DNA from: Eubacterium sp. MSJ-21
GTDB taxonomy: Bacteria; Bacillota; Clostridia; Lachnospirales; Lachnospiraceae
NCBI RefSeq assembly: GCF_018918185.1
Contig: NZ_JAHLPZ010000011.1
Coordinates: 1 to 64,000, forward strand
Reading direction: 5' to 3'
DNA length: 64,000 nt
Made by a program: the position numbers and the translations under genes. Shown in pieces: positions 17,313 to 26,926 of this stretch. The notes beneath the pieces are model-generated. The model was given only the letters and a program-made list of their open reading frames with translations, had not been told where the DNA came from and searched no databases. Each line of letters opens with the position of its first letter. The first letter of the stretch is position 1.

Positions 17313-20300
17313 TATCAACCGTATTCGTGTCAACAATGTAAAATATAATTTCGGAACGCAGTACTACGATGATTTTACCATGCGGATGTATGGAAAGAAC
17401 ACCCTGTACGATCTGGCCAACGGTGGCGGAAAGAGTGTGCTGATGCTGCTTTTGATGCAGAACATGATCCCGAACTGTACGCTCGATGAGAAACAGCCGA
17501 TTGAGAAGCTGTTCCGTACCGGAAATGGAAATACAACGATCCATTCCCTTGTCGAATGGAAGTTAGATGAGCAGGATCGCAAGGAAGGCTATCGCTATAT
17601 GACGACAGGATTCTGCGCGCGCAAAGCGAAGGACGTCGAGGGCGAGACGACCAAGAAAGATGTGGCAGCGATAGAGTATTTTAATTACTGTATCTTCTAC
17701 CGGGAATACAATAAAAACGATATTATCAACCTGCCGTTGTCGAAAGACAAAGAACGTATTACCTTTCAGGGACTGCGGAATTATCTGAAAGAGCTGGAAC
17801 ACCGTGATATGTCGCTGAAGGTCTGTATCTTTGACCGGAAGGGTGAGTACCAGCGGTTTATCAGTGGATATGGTCTGCATGAGAGCCAGTGGGAGATCAT
17901 CCGCGGAATCAATAAGACCGAGGGACATGTGCGTACATATTTCGAGACGAATTATAAGACGACGCGGAAGGTCGTAGAAGATCTGTTGATCGAGGGCATC
18001 ATCGAGAAAGCGTATGCGGTAAAGACGATGCGTGATGGCGAGGACTCCGACACGATGGCGAAGATGCTCATGGATATCAAGGAGCAGCTTACGATTCTTG
18101 CAAGGAAGAAAAAAGATATTACAAGCTATGACCATCAGGCGGAGCTGATTGAGGTGTTGCGGGATAAGGTCGCCTCCTTTATGAGTCTGTATCAGGAGCA
18201 GACGAATATGGAGAAGCTTCTGGCAGATATCTGCGTGACCGGAGAAGAATTCGTGAGAAATGATGCCAAGACGCTGGAGAAGCTGGAACAGACACGCAAT
18301 GAGAAGCGAGCAGCAAAGGATGAACAGAGAAAACGGATGGAATGTCTGAAGGTGGCACGGGATAAGCGTCATCTTGAACAGCTTTACGGACAGATCAAGC
18401 AGGCAGAAAAACAGCTTTCTATGGAGCAAAGCCGGCTGGAGACAGAGCGGGCAGAGCTTGCCAAAAAGGAGAGCATCAACGAGTATCTCGAATATGTGGA
18501 TGACCGTAAAAAAAAGGATGAACTGGAGGCGTGGGTAAAGGCGCAGATGAATGCATCAGCCTTTGATGAGACGCAGTTATATACCTATGCCTATAATATA
18601 AAGATGCGCATGGATGTGCAGATGACAAATCTGCGTAATCAGATTGCAAATGATGCGGAAGAATTAAAACGTGAGGTTGCAAAGCAGAAATACAATGAGA
18701 AGATGCTTGCGGAGATGCAGGTGCAGCAGGCGGTGTATGAGCATAGTAAGCAGGAAGCCGATACACAGATCCGGCAGTTATCCGAACAGCTTTCTGCAAT
18801 CCGTATGGAGATGAATGAAATCCGGTTTACGAAAGTGGATGAGCAGCTTGCAGAGTCCAAAGAGGTACTGACATCTTTGCAGGAACAACAGACACAGGAG
18901 GAAGCGTTTGTTGCAGATTGTAAGAAGCAGGAGGAAGCACAGAAGGAACGTTTGATGCAGCTTCGTCTGCAGCAGGCAGAAAATGAGAAGCAGCTTGCGG
19001 AGCTTCTGACGAAGGAACAGGCATTTGAGGAAGCAGCAGAAAAGCTGCATAAGATACAGACAATTTACGGGGCATCCGAGATGGAAGCACTGTCAGATGT
19101 GCTGTCAGATCGAATCCGCGATGCGGTGCTTAAGATAGAGGCATTGAAAAAGCAAGGCGTGGAATGTGCCAAGAATGCGGAACGGCTGGCAGATGGCAGA
19201 CTGATTGGAGTGTCGGAGGCCGCGAAAAAGGTATTAGATTATATTGAGACACGGCATGGCAGTGCAGCCATGTACGGTATGGATTATGTATCTGCCCTGC
19301 CGGCAGACAAGCAGGCAGTTGTCCTTTCGGCAAATCCACAGCTTGTCTATGGGGTTGTGGCAGAGGACTACGAGACGTTGGTAGAAGATCCGAATATCCG
19401 CACAATCGATACTGGCGAAGTCCCGATCTATATTTATGATCGTGACCGAATGGAAGAGATGGCGATGCACCTTGGAGACAATGTGTTTGCGGTGTCGGCA
19501 ACACCGGAGTATCTGCTGGATGCAGAGACGATCAGCACACTGGTCGCAAAGGAGCGGCAACGGGAAACAGAGATTGGTGATCAGCTCGCAATGCAGGAGG
19601 AGATGCTTTCCGCATACCGCGAGGATCAGGCATTTTTGATCCGATTGTCTGACCGGGATCTGTTGGAGGCGGGAAAACGGCTGGCAGATGCAAGAAAGAC
19701 GGCAGCAAAATTAGAGACACAGCTTACCGATTGTATGGATGAGCTGGAAACTATCCGAAAGCAGATTGCAGCATCGAAAGATAAACAGGAAACATGTAAG
19801 CGGGAATACGAAGCATGTTTACAGGATGTGAACCGTCTATATACGGTGGAACAGCTGACCTCGGTGATTGCCACACAGGAGCAGCGGCAGGCAGAGGCAC
19901 AAAAGGAACTGGAACATCTGGAAGAACAGAAGACATCGTTCATGGCGCAGGGGGGAGACAGCCGGCTGGATACAGAACAGACAGAGGCGAAGCTCCGTTT
20001 CATGCAGGAGCAGTTAGATACACTCACACGGGAGTGGAAGGAAAATTACGAAGCGTATTATAATATTGATCAGGAGTACGATGTGCTGACGATATCGGAC
20101 GAGGATCTGCGAGCACGATTCCAGACGATGGTCGATGAGAACCGGGGCGATATGCGCGCAATGGAGGATAAACAGCTTGTGATTGCGACATTACTTGCTT
20201 CGATGGAGAAATCCAGAAAGTCGATTGAACGCAGAGGCGTCGATTTCAAGGAACTGGCTGATCTGGAAAGCCGGAATCTGCTTTATTTCTCGGATGATGC

Positions 20301-21705
20301 GGTGTTGACCGTATGTCGGGAGAATATCGCACAGACGAAGGAACAGTTAAAGAAAGAAGAGCGGCAGCTTACCGAGATTCGTTCGAAAGCAGACAAGCTG
20401 GATGGAAGCATTCAGTATGCGATTGAGAATATCCAGAATGGATATGGCGACTATGCGGAAGTGGATGCCAGTGAGTCGGAGATTATTGCGAGTCTCGAAA
20501 GCGGACAGACATTGCTTGCACGTCTGGAGGCGGAAGCCAAAGCGTGCGACGAAGAGTACCGTACCTACGAGAAACGGCAGCGGTATATGACAGATCTGTA
20601 TAAGGATGTCAAGCGGATCGTAACGACACACGAGATCAGTCTGGAAGATGCGACCCCAATGTTAGAGGATAAAGAGACATTGCGTGAACTGTTTGAATCT
20701 CAGCTTATGAATTTTGACCGGACAAGCAAACAGCTTGACCGTGCCAAAAATGAGCTGCTCAAATTCAAGGGCAATACCGCGCAGACGTTTGATGAGATGC
20801 ATGCATATGAGCTTGCCGGAACGATCCGGGATGATGTACGGATACCAGAGAATTATGCAGAGGCAAAAACGCTGGTGGACAATCTGGAGTCTATGGTTGG
20901 ATATGTACGTCTGGAGCGTGACCGCGTGGAGAAGAGCCTGACGGATATGGAGGGGCTCAAAGCAAACTTCGAGGAGCAGTGTTTACAGCGGTGTCTGGAT
21001 GTGCGGACGGAGTTGGATAAATTGCCGAAGCTTTCCCGAATCATTATGGAGGACGAAGTAATCCAGATGGTAGGCTTGCAGGTGCCATATGTGAAGGATG
21101 AGTTTTTGAAACAGCGGATGTCGGATTATGTAGATCGTATCGTGGCACAGGCAGACGATTATGAGCAGGATCGCGACCGGATGAAATTCATCCGGAACAG
21201 TCTGACGTTGAAGAAGCTGTTCAGTGTGATTGTAACGGATATGAATGCAATCAAGCTGAGCTTATATAAGCGGGAGCGGATCAAAGAACAGAGCCGTTAT
21301 CTGAAATACGAGGAGGCAGTCGGAAGCACCGGTCAGTCGCAAGGTATATATATCCAGTTTTTGATTTCCATCATCAATTACATTTCCGGTATGTACCGGA
21401 TTGGAAATGAGGATACGGGAACAAAGACGATCTTTATTGATAATCCGTTTGGTGCTGCGAAGGATGTGTATATCTGGGAGCCAATCTTCGCACTGCTTGC
21501 AGCAAATCATGTGCAGTTAATCGTACCGGCGCGCGGCGCGACACCAGCAATCACCGGACGGTTTGATGTCAATTATATTTTGGGACAGCAGATGGCTGGC
21601 GGGAAGCAGCTGACCGTGGTTGTCGACTATACAAGCAAAGTCGAGCAGGAGGAGCTTGTTTATCAGGATCTCGAATATGAACAGGTCAGCTTCGACTTTA
21701 TATAG
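17305..21705 (+). CDS. JetC-like (MukB-type) SMC ATPase
   Basis: 1466 aa. Walker A 'ANGGGKS' at ~38-44; long coiled coils ~280-620 and ~760-1290; a hinge-like globular part at ~630-755; ABC signature 'GSTGQSQG' at ~1338; Walker B 'TIFIDNPFG' at ~1374. The order (head half, coil, hinge, coil, head half) is that of an SMC protein and fits MukB/JetC better than classical Smc. Asn follows the Walker B Asp, where SMC ATPases usually carry the catalytic Glu. Start 17305 follows GGGAGGAGAG; the longer frame from 17197 lies inside JetB. It probably extrudes DNA loops with the two preceding subunits. Confidence 0.85.
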   Translation: MPSINRIRVNNVKYNFGTQYYDDFTMRMYGKNTLYDLANGGGKSVLMLLLMQNMIPNCTLDEKQPIEKLFRTGNGNTTIHSLVEWKLDEQDRKEGYRYMTTGFCARKAKDVEGETTKKDVAAIEYFNYCIFYREYNKNDIINLPLSKDKERITFQGLRNYLKELEHRDMSLKVCIFDRKGEYQRFISGYGLHESQWEIIRGINKTEGHVRTYFETNYKTTRKVVEDLLIEGIIEKAYAVKTMRDGEDSDTMAKMLMDIKEQLTILARKKKDITSYDHQAELIEVLRDKVASFMSLYQEQTNMEKLLADICVTGEEFVRNDAKTLEKLEQTRNEKRAAKDEQRKRMECLKVARDKRHLEQLYGQIKQAEKQLSMEQSRLETERAELAKKESINEYLEYVDDRKKKDELEAWVKAQMNASAFDETQLYTYAYNIKMRMDVQMTNLRNQIANDAEELKREVAKQKYNEKMLAEMQVQQAVYEHSKQEADTQIRQLSEQLSAIRMEMNEIRFTKVDEQLAESKEVLTSLQEQQTQEEAFVADCKKQEEAQKERLMQLRLQQAENEKQLAELLTKEQAFEEAAEKLHKIQTIYGASEMEALSDVLSDRIRDAVLKIEALKKQGVECAKNAERLADGRLIGVSEAAKKVLDYIETRHGSAAMYGMDYVSALPADKQAVVLSANPQLVYGVVAEDYETLVEDPNIRTIDTGEVPIYIYDRDRMEEMAMHLGDNVFAVSATPEYLLDAETISTLVAKERQRETEIGDQLAMQEEMLSAYREDQAFLIRLSDRDLLEAGKRLADARKTAAKLETQLTDCMDELETIRKQIAASKDKQETCKREYEACLQDVNRLYTVEQLTSVIATQEQRQAEAQKELEHLEEQKTSFMAQGGDSRLDTEQTEAKLRFMQEQLDTLTREWKENYEAYYNIDQEYDVLTISDEDLRARFQTMVDENRGDMRAMEDKQLVIATLLASMEKSRKSIERRGVDFKELADLESRNLLYFSDDAVLTVCRENIAQTKEQLKKEERQLTEIRSKADKLDGSIQYAIENIQNGYGDYAEVDASESEIIASLESGQTLLARLEAEAKACDEEYRTYEKRQRYMTDLYKDVKRIVTTHEISLEDATPMLEDKETLRELFESQLMNFDRTSKQLDRAKNELLKFKGNTAQTFDEMHAYELAGTIRDDVRIPENYAEAKTLVDNLESMVGYVRLERDRVEKSLTDMEGLKANFEEQCLQRCLDVRTELDKLPKLSRIIMEDEVIQMVGLQVPYVKDEFLKQRMSDYVDRIVAQADDYEQDRDRMKFIRNSLTLKKLFSVIVTDMNAIKLSLYKRERIKEQSRYLKYEEAVGSTGQSQGIYIQFLISIINYISGMYRIGNEDTGTKTIFIDNPFGAAKDVYIWEPIFALLAANHVQLIVPARGATPAITGRFDVNYILGQQMAGGKQLTVVVDYTSKVEQEELVYQDLEYEQVSFDFI

Positions 21706-21728
21706 CAGGGAAAGACAGAGGATAAGTT

Positions 21729-22607
21729 ATGCATTACAAGGAAGTAAAAGCAATTTTATCTCCGCAGAATGGTTTGAATATCTATCGGGGATGCAGTTAT
21801 TCGTGTGTGTTCTGTGATGCACGGAGCACCTGCCACCGGATGGATCATGAATTTGAAGATATTGAGGTAAAAGCCCATGCTGTGGATATGCTGGAGTATG
21901 CATTGAAAAAAAAGCGGACAAAAAGCATGATACAGATTGGTTCTTCGTCGGAACCATATATTCCGATTGAAGAAGAATTACAATTGGTGCGGCGTTGCCT
22001 GAATCAGATTGAGAGGTTTGATTTTGGATTAGTATTACATACACATTCGATGCTTGCACTGCGGGATATTGATATCTTAGATAAGATCAATCGAAAGACA
22101 AAATGTATCGTGATCGTGCGTATGAGTACCTATGATGATGCGCTTGCGGAAAGATTAGAACCGGGAACTTCGCTTCCATCGGAACGTTTTTCGCTGATGC
22201 AGCAGCTCACGGAGCGGGGCATTACCGTGATTGTGAATCTGGCACCGATCCTGCCATTTATCAATGATGACCCGGAAAACATACAGGGGCTGTTATCATA
22301 TTGCGTGAAAGCAGATGTATATGGAATCCTGACTGACAAAATGTGTCCGGTTTTAAGAGAGGGAAACCGGGAGCGGTTTTACCAGCAGCTTTATAAGTAT
22401 TTCCCAGATATTTATGATCAGTACGAGAAAGCTTACGCAGATGAGAAAACATTGAAGACAAACAATTATACTGCAATTATGGCGTGTATCCGGGAGACCT
22501 GTGAGGCACATGGAATCCAGTATGATAAGGAAGAACTGCTCCGGTTTACAAGGGAGTATAAGAATAAGACGATCGGAACACAGCTCAGTTTGTTTGATAT
22601 GATGTAG
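21729..22607 (+). CDS. SPL-family radical SAM protein
   Basis: 292 aa. The cluster motif is 'RGCSYSCVFCDA' (C-x3-C-x2-C) near residue 21, binding [4Fe-4S] and SAM. The rest ('MIQIGSSSEPYIPIEEE', 'LEPGTSLPSERF', 'GITVIVNLAPILPFIND', 'TQLSLFD' at the end) matches the short spore-photoproduct-lyase-like group rather than true SplB. True SPL repairs thymine photoproducts in spore DNA; the substrate of this group is unknown. AGAGGA precedes the ATG and the gene starts 23 nt after JetC, in the place where a JetD nuclease gene would be expected, so co-transcription is likely. Confidence 0.85.
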   Translation: MHYKEVKAILSPQNGLNIYRGCSYSCVFCDARSTCHRMDHEFEDIEVKAHAVDMLEYALKKKRTKSMIQIGSSSEPYIPIEEELQLVRRCLNQIERFDFGLVLHTHSMLALRDIDILDKINRKTKCIVIVRMSTYDDALAERLEPGTSLPSERFSLMQQLTERGITVIVNLAPILPFINDDPENIQGLLSYCVKADVYGILTDKMCPVLREGNRERFYQQLYKYFPDIYDQYEKAYADEKTLKTNNYTAIMACIRETCEAHGIQYDKEELLRFTREYKNKTIGTQLSLFDMM

Positions 22608-22637
22608 ACGATGGTAATATATGAGGAGATGTAGACG

Positions 22638-23309
22638 ATGAGCAAGAGCAAAAAAGAAAGACAACAGGATAAAAAAGAGCAGAGACAGGCGCAGGTAAAA
22701 GACAGGCCGGCAGTGAAAGCAACAGAGGAAAAAAATGTGATTGCAGAAGCGAAAAAAGAGGATGCAGTTGAGAACGGAGAGATAAAAATGAATTTTTACT
22801 CTGCGATGTCTATGATCACGACATTGGTAACTGCTGCGGCAGCTGTTATTTCAATGATTATCGCGGCAAGAGGATTTTATTATATTCTTCAGACGATTTA
22901 CGATGAAACCCAGACGGATATCCTGTTCTTGAATGATAAACTGTTAGAAATCAAATATAATCCGTCCATTCGGGCCTTTTTGTATATCATGGGATTTCTG
23001 CTTGTAGTGCAGGTTATTTTATCTCTGGCAGGTACAGTAACGGCCATTAATCCTACCAAGAAACCGTTGTTATCCGTGTCTGCGGTTATGATTGTGCTGG
23101 CAGCTGCAACTTTGGTATTGTATGTATTTAATTATACGAAAACTGCAGATATCACAACCCTTTTCTCGAGAGTAGAATCACATAAACAAATCGGATTATA
23201 TACGATGTATCTATATGTTTTGATTTTGAATCTGATATGTGCGGTTTTAAATCTGGCTGGACAACAGTATGGTTTGAAATTGTATAAAAAAACAGGACGT
23301 ACCTGTTAA
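22638..23309 (+). CDS. Four-TM membrane protein of unknown function
   Basis: 223 aa. A highly charged, Lys/Glu/Gln-rich cytosolic N-terminus (~1-50) is followed by four hydrophobic segments (~55-80, ~112-135, ~143-163, ~188-208) and a short basic tail. No family recognised. It follows the radical SAM gene by 30 nt and precedes a small coiled-coil gene by 27 nt, so it may belong to the same transcript. Confidence 0.65.
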   Translation: MSKSKKERQQDKKEQRQAQVKDRPAVKATEEKNVIAEAKKEDAVENGEIKMNFYSAMSMITTLVTAAAAVISMIIAARGFYYILQTIYDETQTDILFLNDKLLEIKYNPSIRAFLYIMGFLLVVQVILSLAGTVTAINPTKKPLLSVSAVMIVLAAATLVLYVFNYTKTADITTLFSRVESHKQIGLYTMYLYVLILNLICAVLNLAGQQYGLKLYKKTGRTC

Positions 23310-23336
23310 TAGTAAAAGGGTGTAGGAGGAAGAAAA

Positions 23337-23597
23337 ATGGCATTTAAGGATTTTGTGAAAACGGTAAAGAGTGAGGCTGGAGATGCAGTGGAGGTTACAA
23401 AGCTGAAAGCAAAGATCAGCAAGGAAAAGGCGAATATCAAGGAGATGTATGAGGCGATTGGTGAAATCTTCTACAATAAGGTAAAAGAGGGCGCACAGAT
23501 GGATCCGGAATTCGCACCACTTGTAGATAAGATTGACGCAGCAAAAGAGTCAATCAAGAACTGTAATGATGAGATTGACCATGTAAAGATGAACTAA
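23337..23597 (+). CDS. Small coiled-coil protein
   Basis: 86 aa, acidic/basic helical protein ('KLKAKISKEKANIKEMYEAIGEIFYNKV', read here in parts) with heptad-like spacing. It resembles the N-terminal helix-hairpin segment that often precedes a zinc ribbon in clostridial proteins, but no Cys pairs follow. GGAGG is 9 nt before the ATG. Function unknown. Confidence 0.7.
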   Translation: MAFKDFVKTVKSEAGDAVEVTKLKAKISKEKANIKEMYEAIGEIFYNKVKEGAQMDPEFAPLVDKIDAAKESIKNCNDEIDHVKMN

Positions 23598-23630
23598 AAT
23601 AAATCAATAGGAAAGCAGAGGAAAATAAAG

Positions 23631-24800
23631 ATGGACTATAATCAGATGAGCTTGAAGATGCATGAAGAAAACCATGGAAAGCTGGAGGTTGTCTCCAAGG
23701 TCGCAATCAATGACCGGGATGACTTAAGTACTGCTTATACACCGGGTGTTGCAGAGCCTTGCCGAAAGATTCATGCAAATCCGGCAGATGTATACAAATA
23801 TACCTGCAAGGCAAACACGGTTGCTGTCGTATCGGATGGAACAGCTGTGCTTGGACTTGGTGATATCGGACCGGAGGCAGCAATCCCGGTTATGGAGGGA
23901 AAATCTGTTTTATTCAAGCGGTTTGCAGGCGTGGATGCATTTCCAATCTGCCTGGATACAAAGGATGTCGATGAGATCGTTGAGACGGTAAAGCGGATCG
24001 CACCGGTATTTGGTGGTATTAATCTGGAGGATATCTCTGCTCCGCGTTGCTTTGAAATCGAGAGACGTCTGAAAGAGGAGCTGGATATCCCGGTATTCCA
24101 TGACGATCAGCATGGAACAGCCATCGTCGTATCAGCGGGCCTGATCAATGCGCTGAAGCTGGTTAGAAAGCCGTTTGACAAGGCAAACATTGTGATCAAT
24201 GGAGCCGGTTCCGCAGGTATTTCCATCTGCAAGCTGCTACTCGCACTTGGGATTGGTAATGTTGTGCTGGTTGATAAGAAGGGTGCACTTTGTCCGGGTG
24301 AGGACTGGATGAATCCGGCACAGGCAGCGATGGCTGAAGTGACAAACCAGGAGAAACAGCGCGGTGCGCTTGCTGAGATCATGAAGGGTAAGGATGCCTT
24401 TATCGGTGTATCTGCACCAAATATTGTAACCGCAGAGATGGTTGCATCCATGGCAAAAGATCCGATTGTATTTGCAATGGCAAATCCGACACCGGAGATT
24501 ATGCCGGAGGAGGCAAAGAAGGGTGGCGTGAGAGTCATGGCAACCGGACGTTCAGATTATCCGAACCAGATTAATAACGTGCTTGTATTTCCTGGTATCT
24601 TCCGTGGGGCACTGGATGCGAAGGCAAAGGCAATTACAGAGGAGATGAAGATCGCAGCGGCGAAGGCGATTGCTTCGATCGTAACGGATGAGGAATTAAA
24701 TGAGGAGTATATTATCCCGGGGGCTTTTGATGAAAGAGTGGCAAAGGTGGTTGCCCGGGCAGTATCAGATGAAGCAAAGAAACTCGGAATCGTAAAATAG
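23631..24800 (+). CDS. NAD(P)-dependent malic enzyme (malate dehydrogenase, decarboxylating)
   Basis: 389 aa, the short bacterial malic enzyme form. It converts malate to pyruvate and CO2 with NAD(P)+. Signatures: 'LSTAYTPGVAEPCR' near residue 35, 'DGTAVLGLGDIGPEAAIPVMEGK' (read as overlapping motifs), the metal-binding 'HDDQHGTAIV' and the Rossmann 'INGAGSAGISICKLLL'. Cytosolic. An AAAGCAGAGG-like site precedes the ATG. It is separated by ~98 nt from the MoxR operon. Cofactor preference cannot be read with certainty. Confidence 0.93.
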   Translation: MDYNQMSLKMHEENHGKLEVVSKVAINDRDDLSTAYTPGVAEPCRKIHANPADVYKYTCKANTVAVVSDGTAVLGLGDIGPEAAIPVMEGKSVLFKRFAGVDAFPICLDTKDVDEIVETVKRIAPVFGGINLEDISAPRCFEIERRLKEELDIPVFHDDQHGTAIVVSAGLINALKLVRKPFDKANIVINGAGSAGISICKLLLALGIGNVVLVDKKGALCPGEDWMNPAQAAMAEVTNQEKQRGALAEIMKGKDAFIGVSAPNIVTAEMVASMAKDPIVFAMANPTPEIMPEEAKKGGVRVMATGRSDYPNQINNVLVFPGIFRGALDAKAKAITEEMKIAAAKAIASIVTDEELNEEYIIPGAFDERVAKVVARAVSDEAKKLGIVK

Positions 24801-24898
24801 AAAAAAAGCTCGGCATTGGTAGGATAACGGACTACTATAAAATAGTACAAGAATGGATGAAATAAATTGTTGTGTCAGCAAGAGCAGGAGGAATTTGC

Positions 24899-25834
24899 AT
24901 GGAAGGAACGAGCCGGAAGCTGGAACAGGTGCAGGCGGAAGTCAATAAAGTGATTAAAGGCAAGGAGAACGTCGTAAAGAAGGTTCTCGCTGCCGTAATT
25001 GCAGGCGGACATATCCTGATGGAGGATATTCCGGGTGTGGGCAAGACGACGCTTGCTACAACATTTGCAAAGAGTATGTCGATGCTTTATAAGCGTGTAC
25101 AGTTTACGCCGGATGTACTGCCGAGTGATATCCTGGGATTTTCCATGTATAATTCTGCCACCAAGGAATTTGAATACCGGGAGGGCGCGGTATTTACGAA
25201 TCTCTTCTTAGCAGATGAAATCAACCGGACCTCGCCGAAGACACAGTCCGCATTGCTTGAGGTAATGGAAGAGAAGACGGCAACGGTAGACGGCGTGACC
25301 AGACCGTTGCCGGATCCATTTGTTGTCATTGCGACGGAGAACCCTTATGGATCCTCCGGTACGCAGATGCTGCCGGAATCCCAGCTGGATCGATTCATGG
25401 TCTGTCTGTCGATGGGATATCCAAGTCATGCAGATGCAGTGGCAATCCTGAAAGGAAATGCGGGGAAACCGCTCTCGAAGGTGAAGGAAGTTATTTCCGT
25501 GGAAGAGGTGCTTGCATTGCGGGCAATGACAAATGATCTCTATGTAAAAGACGATATTTATGAGTATATTGTAAATCTGGTGGAGGCAACCCGGACGATG
25601 GATATCTTCTCGATGGGAGCCAGCCCGCGAGGTACGATAGCACTGCTGCGTATGGCTAAGGCGATGGCGGTGATTGACGGCAGAGATTATGTATGTGCGA
25701 AGGATGTGCAGGATGTGGCACGCGATGTGTTAGGACATCGGGTAAAACTGTCGGCACGTGGAAAAGCACAGGGAATCACAATGCAGCAGGCAATCGGAAT
25801 GGTAATCGCAAATGTTGCAGCACCGAGGGTATAA
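24899..25834 (+). CDS. MoxR-family AAA+ ATPase
   Basis: 311 aa. Walker A 'IPGVGKTTLA', Walker B and sensor 'LADEINRTSPKTQSALLEVMEE', arginine-finger region 'LDRFMVCLSMGYPS' and 'GASPRGTIAL' define MoxR (RavA/MoxR clade). These ATPases act as chaperones for partner proteins with DUF58 or VWA domains, here the next gene. AGGAGGA precedes ATG 24899; an upstream in-frame codon at 24872 is less well placed. First gene of a MoxR-DUF58-transglutaminase operon. Confidence 0.93.
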   Translation: MEGTSRKLEQVQAEVNKVIKGKENVVKKVLAAVIAGGHILMEDIPGVGKTTLATTFAKSMSMLYKRVQFTPDVLPSDILGFSMYNSATKEFEYREGAVFTNLFLADEINRTSPKTQSALLEVMEEKTATVDGVTRPLPDPFVVIATENPYGSSGTQMLPESQLDRFMVCLSMGYPSHADAVAILKGNAGKPLSKVKEVISVEEVLALRAMTNDLYVKDDIYEYIVNLVEATRTMDIFSMGASPRGTIALLRMAKAMAVIDGRDYVCAKDVQDVARDVLGHRVKLSARGKAQGITMQQAIGMVIANVAAPRV

Positions 25835-25837
25835 AGA

Positions 25838-26878
25838 TTGGTAGAATATATTGTCAGGATAATTGGATATGGGATATTGTTGGCGGTTTCATGGCTGTTT
25901 TATTTCTTTTTGCACAGTCATTTTTATTTTCTGGTACTTGTGTTGATGCTTGCAGGACCAGTGATCTCAGCAATATCGGCTATGGTTTTACGCCGCTATT
26001 TGCAGGTGGAAATCTATCATGCGCAGGATTCCTATGGAGTACAGGGGGAGACTGCGTATTTTACAATACGGATTAAAAATCCGACATGGTTTGTATCTCT
26101 TGATACAAAGCTGGTTGTGAATGTGGAAAATACATTGATGGAGACAATCGGGCAGCAGGTCTTTTCGATTCCCATACATGCGGCAAAGGGATATGCACTC
26201 ACATTGCCGGTAGTAGCGGCGTATCCGGGATTGTTAAAAATCAGCGTGTCCCGCATATATATCAAAGACCTGATGGGATTTTTCCGATTGAAGAAAAACG
26301 TGGAGCAGACAGCGGAGCTTAGTATCCTGCCACGTGCAGTGACGGATATCGCGTATGAAAAGACAGCACTTGAACAGGGCATGTTGGAGAGCGAGGAGAG
26401 CTCGAAACGGGGCAATGATTTTTCAGATGTGCAGGAAGTCCGGGAGTATATTCCGGGCGATAAGCTGATGAGTATTCACTGGAAGCTGTCGGCAAAGAGG
26501 GATATCCTGATGGTGAAGGATCGTGTGAGTATGTCAGATCATCAGCTTGTAATCGTGCCGGAGCTTTTTGTTGATCAGCCGGTCAATCTGGCTGCGATTC
26601 TGACAATGACGTATTCGGTTATTCTGGAATTAATACAGGAGCAGACGACGGTGCGGCTTTTGTATTGGAGTATGAACCGGTATGAGTATGAAGATGTGAG
26701 AATTGATTATAAGGAAGAATTGGATGCAGCATTTACCCGCATGTATTATGAGAAAGCGTATAAGAATCCAAACGAGGCGGCTGGGCATATGGCACTCGTT
26801 CACCCGGAGATGCATGCGTATCTGCACGTATTTACGGAGGGACAGGGAGCGCAGATGATAGTGCGGGAAAATGCATGA
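25838..26878 (+). CDS. DUF58 membrane protein, MoxR partner
   Basis: 346 aa with two N-terminal TMs (~5-25 and ~28-50), a beta-rich domain and the DUF58 core seen as 'VREYIPGDKLMSIHWKLSAK' near residue 207. DUF58 proteins have a degenerate VWA-like fold and work with MoxR ATPases. The start is TTG at 25838, 3 nt after the MoxR stop, with GAGGG ~8 nt upstream. A later ATG is possible but would lose TM1. Confidence 0.87.
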   Translation: MVEYIVRIIGYGILLAVSWLFYFFLHSHFYFLVLVLMLAGPVISAISAMVLRRYLQVEIYHAQDSYGVQGETAYFTIRIKNPTWFVSLDTKLVVNVENTLMETIGQQVFSIPIHAAKGYALTLPVVAAYPGLLKISVSRIYIKDLMGFFRLKKNVEQTAELSILPRAVTDIAYEKTALEQGMLESEESSKRGNDFSDVQEVREYIPGDKLMSIHWKLSAKRDILMVKDRVSMSDHQLVIVPELFVDQPVNLAAILTMTYSVILELIQEQTTVRLLYWSMNRYEYEDVRIDYKEELDAAFTRMYYEKAYKNPNEAAGHMALVHPEMHAYLHVFTEGQGAQMIVRENA

Positions 26879-26926
26879 TAAATAGGTATTATCTGTAGAT
26901 ACAAGGTATGAACAGGGAGTTTCTGC

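Noticed and set aside
14911-24800. A JetD nuclease gene near the SMC operon
   Set aside because: None of the flanking genes resembles a TOPRIM-type nuclease; aldolase lies upstream and radical SAM, membrane, coiled-coil and malic enzyme genes lie downstream.
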